Notes: generated from the sequence alone by a model not told the origin. DNA of 58,578 bases from Streptomyces tailanensis (GCF_008386495.1 NZ_VTHJ01000053.1:5095-63672), one strand, 5' to 3'. Shown: positions 1 through 10,098, counted from the stretch's first letter. Translations and numbers: made by a program.

Positions 1-114
1 GAGATACGGAGCGCGGCGGAAACGCCTCACCAAGTCCCGCTGGCTGCCGTAATCCCTCCGCAGTCCCGCCTCACGAATCCCCGCAGCGTCCAGACTCCGT
101 TTCCACGCGCTCAT
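1..114 (-). CDS. 5' end of a possible squalene/phytoene synthase-like gene (runs off the left edge)
   Basis: Only the first 38 codons are in the window. They begin at an ATG complementary to 112-114 and stay open to base 1. The N-terminus contains MSAWKRSLDAAGI, then LRRDYGSQRDLVRRFRRAPY, which resembles from memory the N-terminal helix of squalene/phytoene synthase-like all-alpha prenyltransferases of Streptomyces. No clear Shine-Dalgarno sequence precedes this ATG and the frame stays open a little further upstream, so the start is uncertain. The gene is divergent from the ABC-F leader region that begins near 147. The family call is a guess from a short stretch; that it is coding is more secure than what it encodes. 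Confidence 0.4.
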   Translation of the reverse strand, partial: MSAWKRSLDAAGIREAGLRRDYGSQRDLVRRFRRAPYL

Positions 115-146
115 GAGCTGATCGTAGGCGTGCCGGTGCGCAGCGC

Positions 147-185
147 ATGAAATTGACTGGGCACACGAGGAACCGGTGGACGTAG
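147..185 (+). CDS. Candidate leader peptide 1 of the ABC-F gene (12 aa)
   Basis: A minimal ORF, MKLTGHTRNRWT then TAG, lies about 195 bases upstream of the ABC-F coding start. Antibiotic-resistance ABC-F genes are commonly controlled by ribosome-mediated attenuation, in which a drug-stalled ribosome on a short upstream ORF alters leader folding. Its place just before competing hairpins (279-316) fits such a role. A recognisable ribosome binding site is not evident, so it may be leaderless or may not be translated. Confidence 0.35.
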   Translation: MKLTGHTRNRWT

Positions 186-186
186 C

Positions 187-240
187 ATGAACGGCATGGC
201 ACGAGGTATCTGGTCGCAGAAGGTTCGATCCGCCCGCTGA
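187..240 (+). CDS. Candidate leader peptide 2 of the ABC-F gene (17 aa)
   Basis: A second short ORF, MNGMARGIWSQKVRSAR, starts one base after the stop of the first and ends in TGA at 238-240, about 40 bases before the competing stems at 279-316. The near-abutting arrangement would allow translational coupling, and its position suits control of folding by a stalled ribosome. This is inferred from position; no stalling motif is recognised. Confidence 0.4.
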   Translation: MNGMARGIWSQKVRSAR

Positions 241-278
241 CGGCGGCGCCTTCTCCCTGCTGAATCCGCGCTCGCCGT

Positions 279-316
279 CCCGGTTCCCGCCGGGCGGCCT
301 CTTCTTGCTGCCCGGC
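279..316 (+). promoter_or_regulatory. Competing hairpins, candidate attenuator of the ABC-F gene
   Basis: CCCGG at 279-283 can pair with CCGGG at 290-294. The latter is part of GCCGGGC at 289-295, which can instead pair perfectly with GCCCGGC at 310-316 across a loop containing CTCTTCTTG. The two stems are mutually exclusive, which is the layout expected of a transcription or translation attenuator. There is no long T tract after the second stem. Confidence 0.45.
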
Positions 317-341
317 TCCACTGCGAGCTGCGGAGCATCCG

Positions 342-2033
<1,692 letters not shown>

Positions 2034-2042
2034 CCGACCCAG

Positions 2043-2510
2043 TCAGTCGGTCCTTTCGACGTACGACGCCAGGTTGGCCAGTGAGGAGGCGATGCCGGCC
2101 TCGTGTGCCGCTTGGTCGATGCCGGGGGGCACGTCCGTGGCGGTGACGGTCACCTCCGTCCCGTCACGGGCGGCGGCGAGGTGCCAGGTCATGGTCATGG
2201 TGCCCGCGTACGAGGGATCGTCGGCCTCGAACACCGCCCGCTGCACCACGCGCTCCGTCGGCACCAGGTCGGCGAACCCGACCTCGACAACGTCCGTCGC
2301 ATCGGACGTCTTACCGGGGCCGCCGGTGGCGTCGAGATAGGTGAGGACCATCCGGAACCCGCCACCGGGCCGGGGATCCCACCGCTCGATCCACCCTCGC
2401 ATGCCGTCCGGCGGCAACCAGGCCTCGAGGGACTCCCGGTCGAGGAGGGCACCGTAGACAGCCGCCGGTGGCGCGGCGATCACCCGGCTGACGCGATCGG
2501 TCCTGTCCAT
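2043..2510 (-). CDS. SRPBCC / AHSA1-family protein
   Basis: This 155-residue cytosolic protein has the START-like SRPBCC fold of the AHSA1 (Hsp90 activator homologue) family. The N-terminal motif RVIAAPPAAVYGALLDRESL, the central RPGGGFRM and the closing helix HEAGIASSLANLASYVE are typical in order and spacing, and the length is normal for single-domain bacterial members. Such proteins bind small hydrophobic ligands; many of unknown ligand sit as single genes. Here it is monocistronic, convergent with the ABC-F gene and divergent from the arabinanase gene. No ligand or pathway can be assigned. Confidence 0.85.
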   Translation of the reverse strand: MDRTDRVSRVIAAPPAAVYGALLDRESLEAWLPPDGMRGWIERWDPRPGGGFRMVLTYLDATGGPGKTSDATDVVEVGFADLVPTERVVQRAVFEADDPSYAGTMTMTWHLAAARDGTEVTVTATDVPPGIDQAAHEAGIASSLANLASYVERTD

Positions 2511-2668
2511 GGCCCGACCCTAAGGCTTATTCGCGGCTGATTCGACGGCAACCTGACGGTGCGCGGCGGCAACCACTTACCGCACCGGCTTCGCGTACTG
2601 CGTACTCGCAGGCGTTCGCAAGCACTGGCAAGGAGAGCCGCACACTTCGCACCCGCAGGGAGAGCCGT

Positions 2669-3679
2669 ATGAGCCGTACGAAGCACACTCACCGCAGGGC
2701 ATCGGACAGGAAGCCCGCCGGCCTCGGCCGCAAGGCCGTCATGACACTGTCGGCGGCCGCTCTGCTGGCGCTGGTCCCGTCCACAGCGTCGGCCTACCCC
2801 AACCCCGGCACGGTCACCGGCGCCACGGTGGTCCACGACCCCACGATGATCCGCACATCGGCGGGCAAGTACCTGCTGTACGCCACCGGCGGCGGCCTGG
2901 CCGAACGGTCCTCCACCAACCGGATCGCGTTCACCGCCGGCCGCGACGCGTTCACCACCAAGCCGAGCTGGTGGTCGTCGTACGCGACGGAGGCGTGGGC
3001 GCCCGACATCTCGTACCACGGTGGCAAGTACCTGATGTACTACGCGGTTTCGACGTTCGGCTCCAACAAGTCCGCTATCGGCCTGGCCGGTTCGACGACG
3101 GGCGAGCCGGGCTCCTGGTCCGACTACGGCATCGTGTACACCTCCACCACCTCCAGCGACTACAACGCCATCGACCCGAACCTCTTCGTGGACGACGACG
3201 GCACATGGTGGCTGTCCTTCGGCAGTTGGTGGACCGGGATCAAGGTGATCCAGATCAACCCGTCGACAGGCAAACAGCTGTCCACCAACACCACGCGGTA
3301 CTCGCTCGCCGCCCGGCCCACCGGCACCAAGGCCGTCGAAGCGCCGTACATCGTGAAACGAGGCGGCTTCTACTACCTCTTCGCCTCGTACGACACCTGC
3401 TGCGCCGGCACCAGTTCCACCTACAAGGTCAAGGTCGGCCGGGCGACCAGTGTCACCGGTCCGTACTACGACAAGAGCGGCGTCGCCATGACCAACAACG
3501 GCGGCACGCCCGTGCTGGAGTCGCACGGCAGCGTCATCGGACCCGGAGGACAGTCCATCATGAACGACTCGGACGGGGACCTGATCGTCTACCACTACTA
3601 CGACGGCAACGCGGGCGGCACCCCCAAACTGGGCATCAACCTCCTGAATTGGAGCACCGGATGGCCTGTTGCCTACTGA
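2669..3679 (+). CDS. Secreted GH43 arabinanase / exo-alpha-1,5-L-arabinofuranosidase
   Basis: This is a 336-residue secreted glycoside hydrolase of family 43. An N-terminal signal peptide (basic region, then LSAAALLALVPSTASA to about residue 42) precedes a single five-bladed beta-propeller domain. The expected catalytic set is visible: D57 in HDPTM as general base, D169 in NAIDPNLF as pKa modulator, and E224 in EAPYI as general acid. There is no carbohydrate-binding module. Family and length fit extracellular cleavage of alpha-1,5-linked arabinan from plant pectin. Start ATG at 2669 follows AGGGAGAG; a similar GGAGAGCCG lies 26 bases further up, so the ribosome-binding region is partly duplicated. 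It lies two genes before the alginate lyase, suggesting a small polysaccharide-degrading locus. Confidence 0.88.
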   Translation: MSRTKHTHRRASDRKPAGLGRKAVMTLSAAALLALVPSTASAYPNPGTVTGATVVHDPTMIRTSAGKYLLYATGGGLAERSSTNRIAFTAGRDAFTTKPSWWSSYATEAWAPDISYHGGKYLMYYAVSTFGSNKSAIGLAGSTTGEPGSWSDYGIVYTSTTSSDYNAIDPNLFVDDDGTWWLSFGSWWTGIKVIQINPSTGKQLSTNTTRYSLAARPTGTKAVEAPYIVKRGGFYYLFASYDTCCAGTSSTYKVKVGRATSVTGPYYDKSGVAMTNNGGTPVLESHGSVIGPGGQSIMNDSDGDLIVYHYYDGNAGGTPKLGINLLNWSTGWPVAY

Positions 3680-3730
3680 CCTGCGCCCGCCGCGGATGTT
3701 CTCGGTGATGCCTCGTCAGGGTTCGGCCGT

Positions 3731-5147
3731 ATGACCGACCGCGTTCTGGAGCTGCTGCGCGTCCGCCCCGATCTGGCCGCACTGGCCGCGTTTGGGTTCG
3801 GCTTCGATGTGAGCCGGGGCGTACCACGGGGAGGACGTGCATCTGGCGTCCGGTGCGTCTGTGGAGCCGATCGCCGGGGACGACACCGGCGGTACGCACT
3901 TCCTGTGCGGGGGAACGGCCGTGCTCCACGCGTCCTCCGAGGGCGACGCGGTGCTGATCGCGGACAGCGTGGGCGAGGCGCTCCAGATACTCGTCCGGCG
4001 GCCGGAGCGGTGCGGACAGGGCTACGCCGAACTGGACGCGCGGCGGGCGGCGTTGCTCAGCGGTCTGGGGCTGCCGGAAGACCGGCCGCCGGCCGAACTG
4101 GTCGCCCTGTCGGAGTCGGCCGCCCGTCGCACGGAGCCGGACCACCTCCTGCTCAACTCCCGCGACCTGCGCGCGTACCGGCTGGACGAGTCCTTCCGGC
4201 GGCCCTTGCGCGACGTCGTCCTCGGCCCGGGACGCGAGGCGCTGGAGCGGATGCGCTCCGGCGATCGCGGCGCGTGGGGGGAAACGGCTGCCGACCCGGT
4301 CCTGCGGGCGGGCGTGTTGCGGGCGGCGCAGTACGACCGCCGGGACGAGGACCTGCCACTGCTGCGTTTCCTGCTGGAGCACGAGAACACCGTGCGGCCC
4401 GAGTGGTTCGAGGAACGGCGGCCGACCGCGGTGCTGGTGGCGTCGTACGGCCGGCAGGCGGACGTTCCGCTGCTGCGGTCGGCCACCACCGGGCAGGTCA
4501 CCGACCGCGCCGGAGCCGTGGAGTGGGCCCGCGCCGAGGAGGCGAAGCGATACGGGCGGGACGTGGCCGCGGAGAGCGAGTTCACCTGGATCGAGCTGGC
4601 GCACCGGCAGGGTCGTGTCGAGCATGCCCCGGTCGCGCTCATCCGCCTGCTGGACGACACGGGCCCGGACGCCGACCGGCTCCGGGAGCTGAGCCGCGCG
4701 CTGGAGCGCATCGGCGACCACGCACAGGCGGCCCGCGCCCAGTCCGCCCTCCTCTCCCTTCAGGACACGGCATGGGACCGGGCCGCGGAGTCGTACGTCC
4801 TCGCCCGCCTGGAACGCCGAAAAGGCGACCTTGCGGCAGCCGGGCGCGCGCTGGAGCGGGCCCGGGCAGCGGTCGGCGCCGACGGCACCACCAGGCCGGA
4901 CGCCGGCCCGGACGACGTGGTTCGCGAGTGGCACCGCCGAGGGCTCGGCCGCCTGATCACGGAGCAGCACCTGGAGTTGACCCTCGCAGCGGTCGAGGCG
5001 GGCGATACCGAACTCGCGCGTACGACGATGGCGTACAGCAAGCGCCTGCTGGGCGTGATCGGCAAGGAGTCGGCGAAGGCACTCAGCGGGCTGTGCACCC
5101 GGGCGAAATGGGCGGTGGCCGGCCTCCGCCGGAGGGACGCCTCCTGA
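3731..5147 (+). pseudogene. Frameshifted hypothetical gene (apparent +1 shift at about 3816-3819)
   Basis: The first about 28 codons from ATG 3731 (MTDRVLELLRVRPDLAALAAFG...) read naturally up to FDVSR. The rest of the protein continues in another frame from AYHGEDVHLASG to the stop at 5147. One extra G in the GGGG run at 3816-3819 explains the break. The downstream frame has its own GTG at 3837, but the GGGGAGG before it is only two bases away, and a stop at 3810-3812 blocks extension upstream. The body is Arg/Glu/Ala-rich and helical, without a signal peptide or membrane segment. I do not recognise the family. It could be a real pseudogene, a sequencing error in a homopolymer, or a shorter gene from 3837. 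Confidence 0.6.
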
Positions 5148-5190
5148 CGCCTCGGGACCGGTCCCGTGAGTCGGATCGCATGCTTCGGCC

Positions 5191-5700
5191 ATGGCCCCCT
5201 CTCCTCGCCATGTCGCCCTGACCATCGGCGCACTTGCCGCGCTCGTGGGATGCTCCACGTCCTCGGGTTCGGAAGATCCGTCCGTCCCACCGTCCCGGAC
5301 CGGCGAGTCGACGGCGGTGTCCCCGCCGAGTCCACGACCTCCCACGGTTTCGCCCACACCATCGCCGCCCTCCTCTCCCGTCTCTCCGACCCCTTCTGCC
5401 TCCCCGGCCGACGGAACACGGCTGTCGGCATGCGCCGACGGGCAGTGCGAGGTCAGTGTGCGGGCGGGCGACGAGGTCCCGGTTCCGGAGGACCCTTTCG
5501 GCGCTCCCGTCATGAACGTGACGAAGATCGAGAACGGCGAGGTGACCCTTGAATGGCGGCGTGACGACGGGTCGCGCACCAGCATCACGCTGCTGTCGCC
5601 GGACGGCGGGCTGCAACTCGATGGGTACGACCTGACCGTCACCGCGCAGGGGAAGCGGGCGGTGCTCCGGATCACCAAGTCGGACACAGCCGCACGGTGA
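5191..5700 (+). CDS. Putative lipoprotein of unknown function
   Basis: This 169-residue protein has an N-terminal lipoprotein signal, with the lipobox LVGC placing the modified cysteine near residue 21. A Ser/Pro/Thr-rich linker (about residues 22-75) resembles a wall-spanning spacer. The following 90-residue domain contains a CADGQCEVSVRAGDEVPV stretch with two cysteines that could form a disulfide. It ends four bases before ATG-like sequence upstream of the alginate lyase gene and may be co-transcribed with it. The domain resembles uncharacterised extracytoplasmic domains of Streptomyces lipoproteins; no function can be assigned. Confidence 0.75.
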   Translation: MAPSPRHVALTIGALAALVGCSTSSGSEDPSVPPSRTGESTAVSPPSPRPPTVSPTPSPPSSPVSPTPSASPADGTRLSACADGQCEVSVRAGDEVPVPEDPFGAPVMNVTKIENGEVTLEWRRDDGSRTSITLLSPDGGLQLDGYDLTVTAQGKRAVLRITKSDTAAR

Positions 5701-5723
5701 CTCACGCCAGTTTCGAAGCCGAA

Positions 5724-5771
5724 CACCCTTACAACAACGCACCCTTACAACAGCACACCCTTACAGGGAGG
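5724..5771 (+). repeat. Three 16-bp tandem repeats just before the alginate lyase gene
   Basis: CACCCTTACA occurs at 5724-5733, 5740-5749 and 5756-5765, exactly 16 bases apart. The first two units match at 13 of 16 positions (CACCCTTACAACA core); the third runs into the ribosome binding site AGGGAGG at 5765-5771. The phase and position, six bases before the ATG, suggest an operator or translational control element rather than chance. Confidence 0.7.
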
Positions 5772-5777
5772 AAACCC

Positions 5778-6560
5778 ATGCCAGGCACTCGTACCTGCGT
5801 GCTGGCGGGCATCACCGCGGCCGTTTCGACGGCCGCGCTGACGCTGCCCGCCCAAGCCGCCACCTCGGCCCCGCACGAGCGGGCGGCCGCCCGGTGCGCG
5901 TACCCGTCCGAGGTCCTGGACCTGTCCAACTGGAAGCTGACCCTGCCCACGGGCGAGGACGAGGACCCCACCGAGATCCGACAGCCGAAGCTGGCGACCT
6001 TCTCCGCCGATCCCTGGTTCAAGGTCAACGCCGCCTGTGACGCGGTCCGGTTCCGGGCCGCAGTCAACGGCGTGACGACGGGAGGTTCCAGCTACCCGCG
6101 GGCCGAGCTGCGGGAGATGACCGAGGACGGCAGTGACGAAGCCGCCTGGTCCACGACGGACGGCAAGCACACCCTCGTCGTCACCGAGGCGTTCACGGCA
6201 CTGCCCAAGAAGAAGCCGCAGGTGGTCGGCGCGCAGGTGCACGGCGGGGACGACGACGTCACGGTCTTCCGCCTCGACGGCAGCAAGCTCTACATCACCG
6301 ACGGCGACGACAGCCGCCACCACCTCGTCACCGACGACTACGAACTGGGCACCGAGTTCGAGGCCAGGTTCGTCGCGGAGGACGGCGAGATCGACGTGTA
6401 CTACAACGGGGATCTGCAGACCACGATCTCCCACGACGGCGACACCAACTACTTCAAGGCGGGGGCCTACACACAGGCCAACTGCGACAACTCCGATCCG
6501 TGCAGCGCCAAGAACTACGGCGAGGTCCGCATCTCCGGTATCAAGGTCACCCACTCCTGA
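5778..6560 (+). CDS. Secreted polysaccharide lyase family 7 (alginate lyase)
   Basis: This 260-residue secreted enzyme begins at ATG 5778, six bases after AGGGAGG; an upstream in-frame ATG at 5697 is less likely because it would put 27 odd residues before a good signal peptide ending near AQA. The mature part is a single PL7 jelly-roll domain with the three family signatures: YPRAELREM (about 106-114; Arg108 neutralises the uronate), QVH (153-155; His is a catalytic residue) and YFKAGAYTQ (225-233). QVH rather than QIH at the second site has been linked to poly-M preference; this is a trend, not proof. It probably depolymerises alginate outside the cell by beta-elimination. A strong hairpin follows at once. 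Confidence 0.88.
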   Translation: MPGTRTCVLAGITAAVSTAALTLPAQAATSAPHERAAARCAYPSEVLDLSNWKLTLPTGEDEDPTEIRQPKLATFSADPWFKVNAACDAVRFRAAVNGVTTGGSSYPRAELREMTEDGSDEAAWSTTDGKHTLVVTEAFTALPKKKPQVVGAQVHGGDDDVTVFRLDGSKLYITDGDDSRHHLVTDDYELGTEFEARFVAEDGEIDVYYNGDLQTTISHDGDTNYFKAGAYTQANCDNSDPCSAKNYGEVRISGIKVTHS

Positions 6561-6566
6561 CGACAA

Positions 6567-6604
6567 GGCCGTGCTCCCCACCGAGAGCGGTGGGGAGCAC
6601 GGCC
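6567..6604. terminator. Perfect 16-bp hairpin, bidirectional terminator
   Basis: Arms 6567-6582 and 6589-6604 are perfectly complementary (GGCCGTGCTCCCCACC and its reverse complement) around GAGAGC. It sits between the convergent alginate lyase and permease genes. There is no T tract, as is common for Streptomyces terminators. Confidence 0.85.
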
Positions 6605-6627
6605 CGCATTACGGCACTTCTCGGCGG

Positions 6628-8106
6628 CTACCGGGGCGCGGCCGCCTCCTCCTTGGTGCCGTTACGGCGGATCCGCTCCCGGACCAACGAGATCGCGATC
6701 ACCACCGCGGCGACGAGCACCGAGAGCAGCACCTGACTCCGGCCGCCGCCCTCCTTGCCGTCGGTGAGCATGTAGACGAGCACGAAGGAGATCATCGCGA
6801 TCGTCGCCCATGTCAGATACGGGAACAGCCACATGCGTACGACGAGCTTCTCGGGGCTCTCGCGCAGGATGATCCCCCGCATCTTCAGCTGCGAGAAGCA
6901 GATGACCAGCCACACGAAGAGCGCGACCGCGCCCGAGGAGTTCAGCAGGAACTGGAAGACCGTGTCCGGCCACAGGTAGTTGAAGGCGACCGCGACGAAG
7001 CCGAAGACCACGGAGGCCAGGATCGCGGTCTGTGGGACACCCCGGCTGTTCGTCCGGACGAAGGACTGCGGGGCGTCGCCGCGCTGGCCGAGCGAGAAGG
7101 CCATGCGGGAGGCGGTGTAGAGGCCGGAGTTGAGACAGGACAGTACGGCGGTCAGCACGATGAAGTTCATGATCTGGCCGGCGTGCGGGATGCCGATCGA
7201 GTCGAGGGCGGCGACGTAGGAGCCTTTCTCCTCGACCGAGGGGTCGTTCCACGGCAGCAGGGCGACCACGACGAGGATCGAGCCGACGTAGAAGACACCG
7301 ACCCGCCAGATCACGCTCCGGGTGGCCTTGGCGACCGCGCGCTGCGCGTCCGGGGACTCACCGGCGGCGAGGGTGACGATCTCGCTGCCCATGAAGGAGA
7401 AGACGACCAGCAGGATGCCGGTGAGGATCGCGCCGGGCCCGTTCGGCAGGAAACCGCCGTGTTCGGTGAGATTGGTGAAGCCCGTCGCGGCGTTGTCGGA
7501 GCCGGGCAGTACACCGAAGATGGCCAGGCCGCCGACGAGGATGAAGCCACTGATGGCGACGACCTTGATGCCGGCGAACCAGAACTCGAACTCGCCGAAG
7601 GAGCCGACCGAGGCCAGGTTGGTGGCGGTGAGGACCACCATCACGATCAGCGCCCAGGCCCACTGCGGTACGGCCGGCACCCAGCTCTCCAGGATGACGG
7701 CACCCGCGGTCGCCTCCACGGCCAGCACGACGACCCAGAAGAACCAGTACAGCCAGCCGATCGAGAAGCCGGCCCAGCGACCGAGCGCCCGGTCGGCGTA
7801 GGCGGAGAAGGAGCCGGAACTCGGATTCGCCGCCGCCATCTCGCCCAGCATGCGCATGACGAAGACGACCAGGGCGCCGACCAGCACGTACGACACCAGG
7901 ATGCCGGGGCCGGCGGCGGCGATACCGGAGGCGGAGCCCACGAAGAGACCGGCGCCGATCACCCCGCCGATGGCGATCATCGACAGATGGCGGTTCTTGA
8001 GACCGGCCCGCAGACCTGCCTGCTGCTCCGGAGGCCGACCACCCGTGGGAGGAGCGGTGTCGGGGGCCAGAGAATCAGGGGGACGTGTAGTCATGTCGAC
8101 ATCCAT
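6628..8106 (-). CDS. APC-superfamily amino acid permease, GabP-like
   Basis: This is a proton-coupled amino acid transporter of the AAT family, about 492 residues with roughly 12 membrane helices. The first helix carries MIAIGGVIGAGLFVGS, the GVIGAGLF signature of substrate binding. GEMAAANPSSGSFSAYA follows, typical of GABA/aromatic/proline permeases. Two starts are possible: ATG 8106 (MDVDMTTRP) and ATG 8094 (MTTRPPDS); neither has a strong Shine-Dalgarno, and a further in-frame upstream extension looks non-coding. The PucR-family regulator gene lies 333 bases upstream on the same strand, and PucR proteins often control uptake and use of nitrogen compounds, which supports GABA or a related substrate. 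Substrate assignment remains an inference. Confidence 0.85.
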   Translation of the reverse strand: MDVDMTTRPPDSLAPDTAPPTGGRPPEQQAGLRAGLKNRHLSMIAIGGVIGAGLFVGSASGIAAAGPGILVSYVLVGALVVFVMRMLGEMAAANPSSGSFSAYADRALGRWAGFSIGWLYWFFWVVVLAVEATAGAVILESWVPAVPQWAWALIVMVVLTATNLASVGSFGEFEFWFAGIKVVAISGFILVGGLAIFGVLPGSDNAATGFTNLTEHGGFLPNGPGAILTGILLVVFSFMGSEIVTLAAGESPDAQRAVAKATRSVIWRVGVFYVGSILVVVALLPWNDPSVEEKGSYVAALDSIGIPHAGQIMNFIVLTAVLSCLNSGLYTASRMAFSLGQRGDAPQSFVRTNSRGVPQTAILASVVFGFVAVAFNYLWPDTVFQFLLNSSGAVALFVWLVICFSQLKMRGIILRESPEKLVVRMWLFPYLTWATIAMISFVLVYMLTDGKEGGGRSQVLLSVLVAAVVIAISLVRERIRRNGTKEEAAAPR

Positions 8107-8198
8107 TGCGTGGTTGGGAGGGCCATGCTTCGGTGGGGGACGAGCCAGCCGGGTGTGAGCGGGGCAGGGGAGGGCACGGTCCTGACGATTCCCGAAAT

Positions 8199-8222
8199 CG
8201 ATCACGGTCTCGATCACGGCCT
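8199..8222. repeat. Two tandem 12-bp repeats upstream of the permease gene
   Basis: CGATCACGGTCT (8199-8210) is followed directly by CGATCACGGCCT (8211-8222), 11 of 12 identical. They lie about 95 bases before the permease start and may be a regulator site. The function is unknown. Confidence 0.5.
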
Positions 8223-8367
8223 GGAGCGGTGTCCGGATGCCGTGACGTGGTCGTCACCGCATGTCCGCGCTTCGCTCGTCTCCTTGTGGGAGGTGGACCG
8301 CATCCCGGGCTGCATCACCTGCGGAAATGGATTTGCGCAAGCGTATGGGGCGTCAGGGGGCAGGGTG

Positions 8368-8385
8368 TTTGTTCCCGAGGACAAA
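8368..8385. promoter_or_regulatory. 18-bp palindrome, candidate operator between PucR and permease genes
   Basis: TTTGTTC at 8368-8374 and GGACAAA at 8379-8385 form an inverted repeat (6 of 7 pairs) with a four-base centre. It is AT-richer than its surroundings and lies in the 333-base gap downstream of the PucR gene and upstream of the permease gene, so it is a plausible binding site for that regulator. Confidence 0.45.
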
Positions 8386-8439
8386 GTCGCGCCCGATGGC
8401 TGTCCGATCGGCCAATGCGGTGCCGGGTTCGGACGGGGC

Positions 8440-10098
8440 TCAGACGGTCGGCGGCAGCCGCAGCTGGAGCATGGCCAGCAGACGCTGGTCGGGGCGGCTC
8501 AGATCGAGACCGGTCAGCTCCTCGGCCCGGCGGATGCGGTAGCGCAGGGTGTTGGGATGCACGTGCAGCTGGGCGGCGGCCGCCCGGACGTCACCGAAGG
8601 AATTCAGGTACGCCAGCAGGGACTCGGCGAGTCGGCCCTGGTGCCGGTCATCGTGCGCGACAAGGGCGGTCAGCCGGTGATCCCGTATCTCGGGATGGGC
8701 GGAAAGCAGGGTCAGCACTTCGCTGACCACCACCTCCGCCTGGATGTCCTCCAGCGCGGCGACCGCGACGGACACATCGGCTCCGACCATGGCGTCGAGG
8801 ATGCGGTCGGCCTCCCGGCGCGACTCGGGGGCGTCCCCGAGCCCGGGCACCACGCAGCCGATCGAGCCGCGCAGCGGCAGGCCGAGGTGGCGGCGCGCGG
8901 CGTCGGTGACCTCCTGGCCCCAGCCCCGCAGTATGTCCGTGTCGATGCTGCGGGGCAGCTGGGGCAGGAGTACGTAGATACGGGGATCGAGCTGGGTGAC
9001 CAGCGCGCTGCGGTGCCGGGCGGCGATGTGCACGGAGATCAGGTTGGTGACCTCGGTGTGGGTCAGCTCTGGTGCGGCACCGGCGGGGCTCGTCTCCGGC
9101 GCGGCGACGACCTGTGCGGTCCCGTACGAGAAGCCCAGGACGGCGGCCGGGCAGGTGGCGTCGAATCCCAGGTGGGTGGCCAGCGGCTGTGGCCCGGTGC
9201 TTCCCTCCAGAAGTCCGGCCAGCAGGGTCCGGGTGAGCGTCAGGTCCTCGGAGAGCTCCCGGCGGCGGCGTACCAGGTGGTGCGCGGCCACCCGGGCGGC
9301 GCCGAGCAGTGCCTGCTCGGAGTGTTCGGACAATGGCGTCGAACCCTCCTGCACCCAGATCGTTCCCAGCTGCCGCTCCCCGGACCGGATGGCCACCGCG
9401 AGCCGGCGGCGGATCCCCAGCTCCGGGTGGCTGTCGATGCCGATCACCTGGTCGCTGGAGTGCAGATGCTGGAACACACCCCACTCGCGCAGCTTCGCCA
9501 GATACGCCTCCGGCCCCTGCCAGCCGAGGATGGAGCGCCGCCGCAGGTCGTCGATCTCGTCGGAGTCGGTGGAGCGGGAGTAGGCCAGCACCCGGTTCGC
9601 GGCGTCCTCGATGCTGACGATGCCACTGGTCAGGACTGCGGTGGTCTGGGCGAGCGAGAACAGATCGCCCTCCTGGTCACCTTCGCCGGGAGGGCCCGCA
9701 GGCGCGTCGTCGAGGGCGGCGCGGGCCAGCGCGTTCACCTGTTCCCAACGCGCCTCACCGCGCAACGACAGCAGAGCCACCCCGGCCTCGGCGGCGGTCT
9801 CGCTGAGCGCCGCGGCCTGCCCTGGACCGTCCAGCTTGACCACGACGGCGGCCGCTCCGTCACGCGCGGCGGCCCGCAGCGCGGGAAAGGCCGCCCGGCC
9901 ACGGGCACCGATGACGAGGACCAACTCGCCCGGCTCGGCCGTCGGCGGGTCCTCGGGATCCAGCAGGGCGACGCCTCGGATCTCGACGTCCAGCCCGGCG
10001 GGAGCGGCCTGCACCTCCACCAGCGAGTCACCCAGCGCCATCAGCAACTGGCGCAGGCTGATGCCCGCTGTGGCCGGAGACACCGCGGCCGGATCCAT
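8440..10098 (-). CDS. PucR-family transcriptional regulator
   Basis: This 552-residue cytosolic regulator has the PucR layout: an N-terminal PucR-type ligand domain (about 15-140, containing ISLRQLLMALG and VVVKLDGPG), a GGDEF-like central domain (about 300-450) and a C-terminal helix-turn-helix (about 485-545). The HTH shows FGDVRAAAAQLHVHPNTLRY then RRAEELTGLDL, the HTH_30 signature. PucR proteins respond to purine-degradation intermediates, GABA or other nitrogen sources. ATG 10098 is the natural start. The gene is followed on the same strand by the GabP-like permease, the likeliest target, across a 333-base gap holding a palindrome and a tandem repeat. Confidence 0.88.
   Translation of the reverse strand: MDPAAVSPATAGISLRQLLMALGDSLVEVQAAPAGLDVEIRGVALLDPEDPPTAEPGELVLVIGARGRAAFPALRAAARDGAAAVVVKLDGPGQAAALSETAAEAGVALLSLRGEARWEQVNALARAALDDAPAGPPGEGDQEGDLFSLAQTTAVLTSGIVSIEDAANRVLAYSRSTDSDEIDDLRRRSILGWQGPEAYLAKLREWGVFQHLHSSDQVIGIDSHPELGIRRRLAVAIRSGERQLGTIWVQEGSTPLSEHSEQALLGAARVAAHHLVRRRRELSEDLTLTRTLLAGLLEGSTGPQPLATHLGFDATCPAAVLGFSYGTAQVVAAPETSPAGAAPELTHTEVTNLISVHIAARHRSALVTQLDPRIYVLLPQLPRSIDTDILRGWGQEVTDAARRHLGLPLRGSIGCVVPGLGDAPESRREADRILDAMVGADVSVAVAALEDIQAEVVVSEVLTLLSAHPEIRDHRLTALVAHDDRHQGRLAESLLAYLNSFGDVRAAAAQLHVHPNTLRYRIRRAEELTGLDLSRPDQRLLAMLQLRLPPTV

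Noticed and set aside
3636..5726. Long reverse-strand open frame opposite the hypothetical and lipoprotein genes
   Set aside because: No domain-like sequence; composition typical of an antisense GC shadow, and the forward frame has better starts and motifs.
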